Of a stretch of 46,612 nt of DNA, positions 24,563 through 33,200 are shown piece after piece. The stretch comes from Desulfocapsa sp. Its GTDB lineage: Bacteria > Desulfobacterota > Desulfobulbia > Desulfobulbales > Desulfocapsaceae. Positions within the stretch are counted from its first letter, which is position 1; each line of letters begins with the position of its first letter. Under the pieces are notes generated by a model, which was given only the letters and a program-made list of their open reading frames with translations, ran no database searches and was not told where the DNA came from. Position numbers and translations under genes: made by a program. The stretch covers positions 1 to 46,612 of the forward strand of contig JAIPEF010000006.1 of NCBI GenBank assembly GCA_021737265.1, given 5' to 3'.

Positions 24563-25459
24563 ATGAATAATATTGAACAGACAAAGCTATTGGTGTCCGG
24601 TCACACCGATGATCCCCTTGATGAGATTTTTGCCCTGCTCAGCCTGATGTTCCCGGATTTTTCGCGGAAACCTCTGACTCAGCTGCATCATGAGATTAAG
24701 CTTATTTTCAGTGGCGATCACCCTCTGTATCGACAAAGCAATACAAAATACCACAACCTTGACCACACTTACAGCGTAGTACTGGCAACAGTGCGACTGT
24801 TTCATGGGCTATACCATGAAAAATGGTCTATTTCGGAAGAGACACTCATTAAAGCACTGTTCAGTGCCTATTTTCATGATTGCGGACTGTTGGTCAAAAA
24901 ATCTGAGGTTGTTGAAACAGGGGCTACGTTTACCATGGGTCACGAAAGACGATCCATGTTTTTCATGGCGGATTACCTGAAGGGAAAAGGTTTTCCTCTC
25001 CCCTTTATTTCAGATTGCTCAATTATTATCCAGAGCACAAATCTCGGTATAGACCCAAACACCATATTTTTCCCCTCTGCAGAAATGCAACTAGCCTCAT
25101 TTGCAGTGGGGTCTGCAGATTTTCTTGCCCAGATCGGGGATAGATATTATGTGGAACGATTGCCCATGCTCTTTCAGGAACATCAGGAGGGGGGGATTGG
25201 GAATTATAATTCTGCCTATGAACTCATGCAACAGACCTCTGATTTCTATCACAATGTTGTTGTTGACCGGCTGGTACGTAAATTTGGCAACCTGACCAAA
25301 TATATGCAGACCCATTTTCGAGAACGATGGGGCATGGATCGCAACCTCTACCTGGAATACATGAAAAATAATATTAAGTATATCCGTTTTATTATTCGTT
25401 CCTGTGAGAACGATGCGGAACCGGTGCAGAAGTATTTACGACGTGTCCCGCCAGACTGA
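24563..25459 (+). CDS. HD-domain protein
   Basis: A 298-residue protein with HD-phosphohydrolase features. YHNLDHTYSVV (residues ~68-78) gives the first His and HD-like pair, FHDCG gives the central HD metal doublet, and MGHERRS supplies a further His. The layout resembles metal-dependent HD phosphohydrolases without sensory domains. Substrate not evident. It stands alone downstream of the tandem repeat elements. Confidence 0.6.
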   Translation: MNNIEQTKLLVSGHTDDPLDEIFALLSLMFPDFSRKPLTQLHHEIKLIFSGDHPLYRQSNTKYHNLDHTYSVVLATVRLFHGLYHEKWSISEETLIKALFSAYFHDCGLLVKKSEVVETGATFTMGHERRSMFFMADYLKGKGFPLPFISDCSIIIQSTNLGIDPNTIFFPSAEMQLASFAVGSADFLAQIGDRYYVERLPMLFQEHQEGGIGNYNSAYELMQQTSDFYHNVVVDRLVRKFGNLTKYMQTHFRERWGMDRNLYLEYMKNNIKYIRFIIRSCENDAEPVQKYLRRVPPD

Positions 25460-25470
25460 CAATTGTGGGC

Positions 25471-25692
25471 CTATCCTTTGCGGGGATCCTTTCCGGTTTC
25501 AAACATCTCAAAAAGGTCATAAAATAATCTGGCCACTGCACTGAAATGAGTAGCAGAACCTGAGGCAGCATAGGCCTTGGTCAGCTCCATGGCCCGTGCA
25601 AAACTCTCCTGCCCCTCTGTTTCTTCAGGTGTCTTCAACACCTGAACAAGACGCTGCCCTATTTCATTGATTGTTACCTGTTCTTTAGACAT
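25471..25692 (-). CDS. Small hypothetical protein after pepF
   Basis: A 73-residue, mostly helical protein (MSKEQVTINEIGQRLVQVLKT...). I recognise no family. It starts at ATG 25692, overlapping the pepF stop by 8 nt, so it is translated with pepF and likely real. The frame could start at 25701 but the downstream ATG fits coupling better. Confidence 0.6.
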   Translation of the reverse strand: MSKEQVTINEIGQRLVQVLKTPEETEGQESFARAMELTKAYAASGSATHFSAVARLFYDLFEMFETGKDPRKG

Positions 25693-27463
25693 CTTCCACA
25701 CCCTTTAGCATATTTTCTATAACCTGCAACCCACCCTGCCAGAACGATGTGTCGTTCAAGTCAAGATTAAACGGAGCCAGGAGTTCATATGGCGATGCAC
25801 TGCCACCCTCACCAAGAAGGTGCAGATATTTTGGGATAAAACTCCCCCCCTCTTCCTGATAGAGACGGTAGAGAGACAATACCAGCAGTTCTCCAAAGGC
25901 ATACGAGTATACATAGCCGGGAGTATGGAGAAAATGCGGGATATATGACCACCAGATCCGATAATGGTCACCCAGGGTGACCGTATCACCAAACATTGCC
26001 TCCTGGCTCGCCATCCATAAAGTGGAGAGATCACCAGCTGAGACTTCGCCCCGCTCCCGACGTTGATTGTGGATCATACCTTCAAAGCGATTCATGGATA
26101 TCTGCCGAAAGACCGTGGCAAAAATTGATTCCAGTTTCTGGCAGATAAATGCCCGCTTTTCAGCGCCATCGTCAAGGGTCTCAAGCTGTTTATGAAAGAT
26201 CAGAAGTTCGGCAAAGACCGAAGCGGTTTCAGCAAGAACCAGAGGGGTATCACTGTTGAAATAGCCCTTTTCTCTGGCCAGATACTGGTGAATACCATGG
26301 CCGAGTTCATGGGCCACAGTGGAGACATCACGGAGGTTGCCGGTATAGTTGACCAGGATAAAAGGATTGGCATCCGGTACTGCCGGATGGGCAAATGCCC
26401 CTCCCTGCTTCCCTTCAAGCAGTGGAGCATGGATCCAGTTTTGCTCAAAAAAGAGTGCGCCTATGTCTGCCATCTCTGGGGAAAAACTACGAAATCCGTC
26501 AAGGACGATAACCCTGCACTCCTGCCATGGGACTAACCTGTCAGGCAGAGCAGGAAGAGGGGCATAACGATCATAATCGTGCAACTCATCCAGGCCCAGC
26601 AGATCTTTCTTCAACCTGTAATAGCGCTGAACAATATCGTAACGTTCCGTTGTGCTGTTCACCAGTGCATCAACAGTTTCCCCCATCAGTTCATTGGAAA
26701 GATTCCTGGCACTGATCCAGGAAGGGTAGCTGCGCAGCCGGTCATCAATCATCTTTTCTGCCAGAATGGTGTTAAAGATATGGGTAAGGATATGGAGTTG
26801 ACTCTGCAGACCTGCAGTGAGTTCCTGAGCTGCTGCCAATCGTACTTCACGGTCGGCAGCATACAGGTCGGAGAGGACCTCCTCCTCACTTCGTTTTGAT
26901 TCACCAAACTCAAGGTGCCCCATCAGCTTTTCAAAGAGGGTCAGCCAGCTTTCAATGCCAACTGGCGAAAACTCCACCAGCAATGATTCTTCATCCTGGG
27001 ACAACAGATGGTCTGCATATCGACGCAGATTTGTCAGATAATGGCGATAGGGAGCCACGTCCTCTGCTGCCAGGAATGCATCAGCAGACTCCTGCTCCAT
27101 TTTCGCCCATTCCAGATCAAAAAAGACCAGTTCACGATTGATACGGCTGGCCTCTTCTTTACTCTTTTGCAGAAAGGCTCCGGCTTCATCATTTTTGACC
27201 TGGGTGACAAAATTGAGAAAAGCATAGGTGGCAATGCGGCCCAGATTGACCTGGATACGTTCAAGACGCCGTACAGATCTGGCAAAGACTGCCGGCTCCA
27301 GGCCCCTGAGTTTTCCGGCACAACCCTCTTGCAACAACTCCGCCTCCTGAGTGCAGAGGTCCAGATCATCCTGGAGCAATTCGTCCTGTAAGGAGTCGTA
27401 AAGGGAGTCGAGGTTCCAGACCACATTTGTGGTACCCAGTTCCTTATTGAGAGAGGACGACAT
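25685..27463 (-). CDS. pepF: Oligoendopeptidase F (M3 family)
   Basis: A 592-residue cytoplasmic zinc metallopeptidase that degrades short peptides. The zinc site HELGHGIHQ with catalytic Glu is at about residue 380, and the third ligand region (LAETASVFAEL) follows at the usual distance. The N-terminal half is the helical M3 PepF domain. Length matches PepF. Confidence 0.92.
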   Translation of the reverse strand: MSSSLNKELGTTNVVWNLDSLYDSLQDELLQDDLDLCTQEAELLQEGCAGKLRGLEPAVFARSVRRLERIQVNLGRIATYAFLNFVTQVKNDEAGAFLQKSKEEASRINRELVFFDLEWAKMEQESADAFLAAEDVAPYRHYLTNLRRYADHLLSQDEESLLVEFSPVGIESWLTLFEKLMGHLEFGESKRSEEEVLSDLYAADREVRLAAAQELTAGLQSQLHILTHIFNTILAEKMIDDRLRSYPSWISARNLSNELMGETVDALVNSTTERYDIVQRYYRLKKDLLGLDELHDYDRYAPLPALPDRLVPWQECRVIVLDGFRSFSPEMADIGALFFEQNWIHAPLLEGKQGGAFAHPAVPDANPFILVNYTGNLRDVSTVAHELGHGIHQYLAREKGYFNSDTPLVLAETASVFAELLIFHKQLETLDDGAEKRAFICQKLESIFATVFRQISMNRFEGMIHNQRRERGEVSAGDLSTLWMASQEAMFGDTVTLGDHYRIWWSYIPHFLHTPGYVYSYAFGELLVLSLYRLYQEEGGSFIPKYLHLLGEGGSASPYELLAPFNLDLNDTSFWQGGLQVIENMLKGVEDV

Positions 27464-27546
27464 ATAAATACCTTTTCTTTATTAATAGGAGAAAACAGTG
27501 ATTCGGAATTATAGCAGGTCTGCAGCTGTTTTTCAAAGTACAGCCA

Positions 27547-28038
27547 TTACTGCTCCATAAATTCGACCACAGTGAAGGCTGAAAAGTACCAATCCCCTTC
27601 TGTCTTTGTCGCTATGACATTCAGTTCATAGGCATCGGTAACGCGATCATCCGCAATTTTTCCGGACAAAGAAAGGGTTGTCACAATCTCAGCCCGATCA
27701 TTTCCAGTCAATTCGACAACTGTATCATGGAATTTAAAAGTTGTATGCGGCAGCATTTTTTTCATCAAAATGAGATTGTCTCTCAGCTCTTTTTTGTTGA
27801 AATCATGCGTTATGGCAAACGATTCAATGTGTACCCGGCAGGGATCGCTGCAAAGTTTCCCTGCCATGGCAGCTTTCTGCAGTTCTCCAATGGCTGCCTC
27901 TCCAGAAGTTGATGAACTGTATTCAGCCAGCAGATTCAGATTACGACGGATCTTTTTCTCATCGCTTGGCAATAGAAAAAATACAACCGCCGCTCCGACT
28001 AGAAGAGTCAGCAACAAAAAAAGCAATTTTTTGTTCAT
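27547..28038 (-). CDS. Membrane-anchored hypothetical protein
   Basis: 163 residues, one N-terminal membrane segment (KLLFLLLTLLVGAAVVFFLL) and a periplasmic part that ends in a beta-rich half (VVELTGNDRAEIVTTLSLSG, DWYFSAFTVVEFM) reminiscent of NTF2-like folds. Function unknown. The start overlaps the stop of the signal-peptidase gene (ATGA). Confidence 0.65.
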   Translation of the reverse strand: MNKKLLFLLLTLLVGAAVVFFLLPSDEKKIRRNLNLLAEYSSSTSGEAAIGELQKAAMAGKLCSDPCRVHIESFAITHDFNKKELRDNLILMKKMLPHTTFKFHDTVVELTGNDRAEIVTTLSLSGKIADDRVTDAYELNVIATKTEGDWYFSAFTVVEFMEQ

Positions 28039-28535
28039 GGAATTACTCCTCCGACAATACGCGCCACTGATATCTGTCCGAAACGATGACGGGTCATGAC
28101 CGTCCCGCGATTATCCCCAACAACATAGACATGTCCCGGCTCGACTATTCGTGGAGCGAGGTTCCAGGAAGAACGGTTCCGGACGTAGGGCTCTTCGGTG
28201 GCAGTTCCATTAATATAGAGAACGCCCTGCCTGAACTCAACAGTGTCTCCTGGCAATGCAACAATGCGTTTCAGGAGCATGACCCTGCGCCCTGAGAAAC
28301 GGACAGTGACGATATCGGAACGCTGGGGCGAAGAAAAGAGATACTGCAAACGCCAGCAAAGGGCAAAAGAACCATCCCGATAGGTGGGATCCATACTCTG
28401 CCCATGAATACGTAGAGGAATGAGGAGGTGGCCAAATACCAGGTAACAGCCAACCCCAAGGAACACGAGGCGGATGAGATATTTTCTGTTCAGGGATGGA
28501 AAGAGGAATGTTCGTATATTATTAGAGGAAGCCAT
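28035..28535 (-). CDS. lepB: Signal peptidase I (short form)
   Basis: A 166-residue type I signal peptidase. One N-terminal membrane helix is followed by the catalytic Ser47 (GQSMDP), catalytic Lys89 (LLKRIVALPGD) and the GDNR box (VVGDNRG). The usual Ser-Asp after GDNR is replaced by GTVMTRHRFG, so it is a divergent or specialised enzyme. Start ATG 28535 has AGGA upstream; the frame reaches back to 28553 without support. Coupled to the downstream membrane protein. Confidence 0.78.
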   Translation of the reverse strand: MASSNNIRTFLFPSLNRKYLIRLVFLGVGCYLVFGHLLIPLRIHGQSMDPTYRDGSFALCWRLQYLFSSPQRSDIVTVRFSGRRVMLLKRIVALPGDTVEFRQGVLYINGTATEEPYVRNRSSWNLAPRIVEPGHVYVVGDNRGTVMTRHRFGQISVARIVGGVIP

Positions 28536-28641
28536 CCGGCCCATCCTGATCAAAAGTTAAAAAAAATTCCTTTGCAGAACGTTGAGCAAACGGCACCCCT
28601 ATACCTATGAAGGTCACGGCATCATCAATCAAGGATGTCTC

Positions 28642-29457
28642 TTACTTGGCGTTGGGAGTGAACAAAGCGTTGCCCCTATCATCTTTGAATGCACCAATGG
28701 CCTGCTGGCCGGCAGGAGACGTCAGCCAGATGACAAAATTCAAGGCTAAACGGTAGTCAACATGATCATACTTTGCAGGGTTTACTATCATTACCCCATA
28801 TTGGTTAAAGAGAGTCGAGTCACCCTCAAGAACTATGCTAAGATCTGGTTTTACCTTGTCCTGCATGGAGAGCCAGGTAGCGCGATCTGTAATTGTATAG
28901 GCCTGCCTTGCAGAAGCAATACGAATGGTTTCTGCCATCCCCTGACCGCTTGAGAGATACCACTTGTCATTTCTGCAGGGCATTATCCCGGTGCTTGCCC
29001 ATATCCGATTCTCCCGCATATTGGTACCGGAGTTATCACCACGTGAGACAAAATTGGCACCGGCCTCCCGGATTTTTTTGAAAGCCTCAGCGGATTGCCT
29101 GGTTTTAGTTACTCCTGCCGGATCACCGGCAGGCCCCAGGAGGACAAAATCATTATACATGACATCTTCCCGGTCAACAAAATAGCCTTCATCGACGAGC
29201 TGTTTTTCAAGATCCTGGTCATGTACCAACACACAATCCACATCCCCTTTCTGACCCAGCTCCAGAGCCGCACCAGCGCTCACCGCAAGGATCTCCACAT
29301 CGACGCCACTATCGGCCTTGAAAATCGGCAACAGATACTCCAACAGACCGGAATTACGTGTTGAAGTGGTGGAGGCACACCTTATGGACTCTCCGGCGCA
29401 CAGGGCGGAAGGCAGAAAAGCAAGAAGAAAAAGAAATGGAAGAAGTTTTTTGTACAT
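28642..29457 (-). CDS. tupA: Tungstate-binding ABC transporter protein TupA
   Basis: A 271-residue periplasmic protein with signal peptide (to AGES). The mature start CASTTSTRNSGLLEYLLP, then DCVLVHD and VMYNDFVLLGPAGDP, are the signature blocks of TupA. It would deliver tungstate, or molybdate, for the pterin cofactor. The membrane and ATPase partners (TupB, TupC) are not in this window. MobB lies directly upstream, and the tungsten/molybdenum enzyme FdhA is nearby. Confidence 0.85.
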   Translation of the reverse strand: MYKKLLPFLFLLAFLPSALCAGESIRCASTTSTRNSGLLEYLLPIFKADSGVDVEILAVSAGAALELGQKGDVDCVLVHDQDLEKQLVDEGYFVDREDVMYNDFVLLGPAGDPAGVTKTRQSAEAFKKIREAGANFVSRGDNSGTNMRENRIWASTGIMPCRNDKWYLSSGQGMAETIRIASARQAYTITDRATWLSMQDKVKPDLSIVLEGDSTLFNQYGVMIVNPAKYDHVDYRLALNFVIWLTSPAGQQAIGAFKDDRGNALFTPNAK

Positions 29458-29486
29458 GAAATTTTCTTCAGTAAATTAGAAAGTCG

Positions 29487-30152
29487 TTACTTACTCTTTT
29501 CAGGAAGAGTTATACGGATATCGATGGTTTTTGGATCTTTGCTGCCAATTTTCAGAGAATCGACAAATCCACCGATTGTTCCAGCGAGTGCATCCTGAAC
29601 AAAACCTTTCATGGGAATGCGGTTTCCGTTGATCAGAAGCGTGGTGTGGTCTGCCCCTTTGCTGGCGTTCTGGAGAAAGCGTTTTTCAATAAAAGCGGCT
29701 ATTTCAGCGGCCTCATTTAAACGGAAGATATGATCACCACTGATCGGTTCATCACTTGCAACAGCGATAACACCGCTTACGCTATTGCGCAGGAGTTGAT
29801 CCGTATTGCGGAAGACTTCAATCTTGGATACCTGCCGGGCCTCCTTAAATCCTTCACCAATGACAATATCAACTTCCGGAAAATGACGATGGGCCAGACT
29901 GGTGAGAGATTCCTTCCTGTTGTCCGTCATGATTACCATCTGATCCGGGGCCACCAGCATTACAGAATCGGCCCCTGCACTGCGGTGGGTGTGGGTATCT
30001 GTTCCCGGGGTATCAAAAACGATACCCGTCTTTTGGGTGGATTTGATCACCGCCACCTGATAGCCAAGGTGTTTCAGGTGACTGACAACCCTTGAGGCGA
30101 GTGTTGTTTTGCCGCAATCATGCCAGCCGATAAAGGTGACGATAGGTGGCAT
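29487..30152 (-). CDS. mobB: MobB, molybdopterin-guanine dinucleotide synthesis
   Basis: A 221-residue GTP-binding protein that assists MobA in making the bis-MGD cofactor of formate dehydrogenase. The P-loop is GWHDCGKTT (8-16); DTPGTDTHTHRSAGAD and VIGEGFKEA are MobB signatures. A C-terminal extension of about 60 residues (INGNRIPMKGFVQDALAGTI...) goes beyond the minimal MobB domain. It is upstream of tupA on the same strand. Confidence 0.88.
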   Translation of the reverse strand: MPPIVTFIGWHDCGKTTLASRVVSHLKHLGYQVAVIKSTQKTGIVFDTPGTDTHTHRSAGADSVMLVAPDQMVIMTDNRKESLTSLAHRHFPEVDIVIGEGFKEARQVSKIEVFRNTDQLLRNSVSGVIAVASDEPISGDHIFRLNEAAEIAAFIEKRFLQNASKGADHTTLLINGNRIPMKGFVQDALAGTIGGFVDSLKIGSKDPKTIDIRITLPEKSK

Positions 30153-30179
30153 GTGGAACCTCGAAAGTGAGTGAATAAT

Positions 30180-30377
30180 GATAAACTCGTATTTATGCCC
30201 GTAGTTTGGGTGAAAACCTCAAACCCAGGATGGCTAAGTAAAAAGCTCCATATGCGAGGCGCGTATTTTTTATTTAATTTCGGCGTACTAAGGTACGTCG
30301 AAATTAAATAAAAAATGCAGCAACGAAGCAGATGGAGAGTTTTCACCCTCAACGTCGGGTATAAATACGACGCCATC
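30180..30377 (+). repeat. Dispersed palindromic element, full copy
   Basis: A 198-bp copy with the same ends and central hairpin as 24055-24251, plus the CTCAAACCCAGGATGGCTAAG module. It is flanked by AATAAT at 30174-30179 and 30378-30383, an independent 6-bp target duplication. It lies just upstream of mobB. Confidence 0.85.
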
Positions 30378-30429
30378 AATAATGACAAGCAATAACTACT
30401 AAGACGTATCCTCGATAAGTTACCGTATC

Positions 30430-30815
30430 CTGCTTAAGAATTCAAGGATCCTTGAAACTCTTTTGCGGTTGCCCAGGCTTCCTGTCAGCTTTCGGGCCTT
30501 GCAACACTCTTTGCTCTTCTGTTCTCCACCTCATTCTTCCTCATGGTTGGGATGTATTGATCCGAAAAGATATCCTTCGTCTCGTTGTAATAGGTCCCTT
30601 CTATCCCAAGAAGTCCAAGAACCGTGTGGTCGAGAAGATCAACCCGATATGATACTGCCGAGAGACTATGGCCGGATCAACGTTCTCAAGGATGGGACTC
30701 CAGAAAACCATTGGGATTTCCCATTGTTCCGGGGCCGTATAGTTGTGACCGGAATAATTGTCATTGTGGCATACATCCTGGCCATGGTCAGAGAGGTAGA
30801 GCCAGGTACTGTGCT
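30430..30815 (-). pseudogene. C-terminal fragment of a phosphoethanolamine transferase-like sulfatase
   Basis: The minus strand encodes STWLYLSDHGQDV, then YSGHNYTAP and WEIPMVFW, matching the C-terminal active-site region of EptA/CptA-type alkaline-phosphatase-fold transferases (SDHGE, GH, E-P-W). After about residue 60 the frame is lost near 30645. The other frame then continues with DLLDHTVLGLLGIEG, TYYNETKDIF and SDQYIPTMRK, the usual C-terminus of this family. The whole N-terminal membrane half is missing. It is thus a truncated and frameshifted remnant directly behind the response-regulator gene. Confidence 0.65.
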
Positions 30816-30820
30816 TGGCC

Positions 30821-32194
30821 TTAAAGAATATCATACTCCTTGAGTTTGTTCAGCAGGGTTTGGCGGGCAACTCCTAAAATCTTGGCGGTTTTACTCCTGT
30901 TCCCCTCATTTTGGGCAAGAGTTGCACGTATCATTTCCCGCTCCATGTCTCGAAGCGTAACAGGTGCTGCTGTCGGATCCTGGTCCATCGTTGTTCCCTC
31001 GGGTTGTATCTGTGGCGGTAATTCCCGAACAGTGATCCGTTCACCGGGACAGAGGATCACAGCCCGCTCCACTGTATTTTCAAGTTCGCGGATATTGCCA
31101 GGCCATTGATGCGACATGAAAATACGCAGTACTTCAGGGGCAAATCCCTTTATATCTTTCCTGTTTTTTACGGAATAGCGCTCAAGGAAAAGGGTGGCAA
31201 GCTCCGGAATATCTCTGATGCGCTCGCGCAGGGGTGGCAGTTCCACCGGTACCACGGAAAGCCTGAAAAACAGATCCTGTCTGAACGTCCTTTCCTCGAT
31301 CATAAGCTGCAGATTTCTGTGAGTTGCCGCAAGTACGCGCACATCGACCCTGATGGTCCCGCTTCCTCCCAATCTGTCCAGTTCTCCTTCCTGGAGTACT
31401 CTTAAAATCTTGGCCTGGGTCTGGAGGCTCATATCTCCAATTTCATCAAGAAACAGGGTTCCCTTGTCGGCCTGTTCAAAGCGGCCCTTGCGTTTGGAAA
31501 CAGCACCGGTGAATGCTCCAGCCTCGTGGCCAAAGAGTTCACTTTCAAGAAGATTTTCATTGAGGGCTGCGCAGTTTACTTTGATAAAGGGATACTGTTT
31601 TCGATTACTCTGTTGGTATATGGCGCTGGCAATCAATTCTTTTCCCGTCCCGGATTCTCCGGTGATGAGTACAGTGGCGTCGGAAGGGGCAACAAGCTCA
31701 AGGGTTGCAAAAAGGTCTTCCATGGCCGGACTGCTGCCTATTATGTTGCCGAATGAAAAGCGTTTTTCCAGATGTTTTTTTAACCTGATATTTTCCTGTT
31801 TCAGTTCCTGAAAGCCAAGGGCTTTCTCCATGACCATTTCCAGTTCATCGATATCTATGGGTTTGGCTACATAGTCAAAGGCACCTTCACGCATCGCTTT
31901 GACAGCTGTTTCAACCGATGAAAAGGCGGTGAGGACGATCACCGGGATGGTTGAATGAACCGTATCTTTTAGTGCCTTCAGCGTGGCAAGTCCATCCATG
32001 CGAACCATTTTCATATCCAGTAGGATCAGGTCGACCATGCCCTGTTGCTCCTGATCCAGGAATGGTATTACCTGGTCACCATCATCAACTTCCGCAACAT
32101 GAAAGTTTTCCCCGGAGAGGTTTACTTTCAGCATGGTACGATGGGCAATATCATCATCGACCAGCAGGATTCGTTTTTTATTCGTCTTGCTCAA
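30821..32194 (-). CDS. Sigma-54 response regulator (ZraR/AtoC-like)
   Basis: 457 residues: receiver with Asp60 (LILLDMKM), AAA+ domain with GESGTGKE (179-186) and the sigma-54 contact loop GAFTGA (226-231), and a C-terminal Fis-type helix-turn-helix (RSKTAKILGVARQTLLNKL). It activates sigma-54 promoters when phosphorylated. The start is TTG 32194, overlapping by TTGA the stop of a 12-codon copy of the kinase 3' end. The complete kinase gene lies 4.2 kb upstream beyond an island. Likely target: the zraP-like gene. Confidence 0.9.
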   Translation of the reverse strand: MSKTNKKRILLVDDDIAHRTMLKVNLSGENFHVAEVDDGDQVIPFLDQEQQGMVDLILLDMKMVRMDGLATLKALKDTVHSTIPVIVLTAFSSVETAVKAMREGAFDYVAKPIDIDELEMVMEKALGFQELKQENIRLKKHLEKRFSFGNIIGSSPAMEDLFATLELVAPSDATVLITGESGTGKELIASAIYQQSNRKQYPFIKVNCAALNENLLESELFGHEAGAFTGAVSKRKGRFEQADKGTLFLDEIGDMSLQTQAKILRVLQEGELDRLGGSGTIRVDVRVLAATHRNLQLMIEERTFRQDLFFRLSVVPVELPPLRERIRDIPELATLFLERYSVKNRKDIKGFAPEVLRIFMSHQWPGNIRELENTVERAVILCPGERITVRELPPQIQPEGTTMDQDPTAAPVTLRDMEREMIRATLAQNEGNRSKTAKILGVARQTLLNKLKEYDIL

Positions 32195-32228
32195 ACCGGT
32201 CCTCCGGGAAGAATTATCTTCATTGTGG
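32186..32228. repeat. 43-bp direct repeat, copy A (island left boundary)
   Basis: Matches 36380-36422 at 41 of 43 positions. It encodes the last 12 codons and stop of the histidine kinase plus the first codons of the regulator. Both differences are synonymous for the kinase reading. Identity ends at 32229, where the IS-like GTAACTGTTCAG begins. Confidence 0.85.
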
Positions 32229-32309
32229 GTAACTGTTCAGGTCACTTTTTTGGGCCTGATGTTTAATTTTATACGGGACTAACCACTGCATTCCTGGTAT
32301 ATTGTTTCC

Positions 32310-33200
32310 ATGAAGGAAGCAATTACATGCCAAGGTCGGCTTCTCCAACCACAAGATCTTTGTTGGTTGCGAAATATGATTCAAGGTCATCCAGATTGGA
32401 GTCGACATAAAATCACCAAGCATATCTGCGACCACTGGGAGTGGCATACCCATTCTGGACAACTCAAAACCTTTGCTGCTCGAAGCATGATTGACAAGCT
32501 TGAGCAACAAGGTCTCCTGGATTTGCCACCAATTCGTACTGCTTTTAGGCGTAAGCCACGTCCCCCGTTTCCTAAAGGATTTATTGCCCCTTCTCTTAAA
32601 CCGATTAAGCAGTCACTGGGAAGCCTAGCCCCTCTTTCTATTCAGATTCCTGCCCCCAATTCCTATGAAGAAAATTGTGTCGGATATTATCTGAATTGCC
32701 ACCACTATCTCGGTTTTAACCGAACAGTTGGAGAAAATATTAAATATCTGGTCCAAGATCAATCTGGACAAGATATCGCCTGTCTCCTTTTCGGCTCTGC
32801 CGCTTGGAAGACAGCACCCCGTGATGTTTTTATCGGTTGGGGGCGGGAAACCAGAAAAGCAAACGTCAATCTCATTACCAATAATACACGTTTTTTAATT
32901 TTACCCCAAGTGCATGTCCCACATCTTGCCAGCCATATTCTAGGTACGATCATGCGTCGTATCAAGCAGGACTGGATAACGAAATATGCACATCCAATTC
33001 ACCTCGTAGAGACCTTTGTTGAGCGAAATCTTTTCAAGGGAACCTGCTATAGAGCAGCCAACTGGCACTGTGTCGGACAAACAAAAGGTCGCTCTCGCCA
33101 AGATGGTCGAAACACTCAATTGTCTGTACCAATAAAGGACATTCTCCTCTATCCCCTAACCAAAAACTTTCAGCAAGTCTTGTGCCGGAGTAAGGCGTAA
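32310..33200 (+). CDS. DUF4338 protein (DruA-like)
   Basis: A 296-residue DUF4338 protein, the family of DruA from the Druantia anti-phage system. Recognisable blocks are CQGRLLQPQDLCWLRNMIQ at the start, NCVGYYLNCHHYLGFNRTVGEN, CLLFGSAAWKTAPRD and RFLILPQVHVPHLASHILG. Its biochemical role is not established; no other Druantia gene is nearby. Its stop overlaps the start of the IS66-type transposase (TAATG), and the IS-like end lies 80 bp upstream. It therefore travels as a gene of the insertion element. The frame is intact. Confidence 0.8.
   Translation: MKEAITCQGRLLQPQDLCWLRNMIQGHPDWSRHKITKHICDHWEWHTHSGQLKTFAARSMIDKLEQQGLLDLPPIRTAFRRKPRPPFPKGFIAPSLKPIKQSLGSLAPLSIQIPAPNSYEENCVGYYLNCHHYLGFNRTVGENIKYLVQDQSGQDIACLLFGSAAWKTAPRDVFIGWGRETRKANVNLITNNTRFLILPQVHVPHLASHILGTIMRRIKQDWITKYAHPIHLVETFVERNLFKGTCYRAANWHCVGQTKGRSRQDGRNTQLSVPIKDILLYPLTKNFQQVLCRSKA

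Noticed and set aside
32310..33200. A Druantia defence system
   Set aside because: Only a DruA-like gene is present; no druB-E helicase genes. The linkage is to an IS66-type transposase instead.
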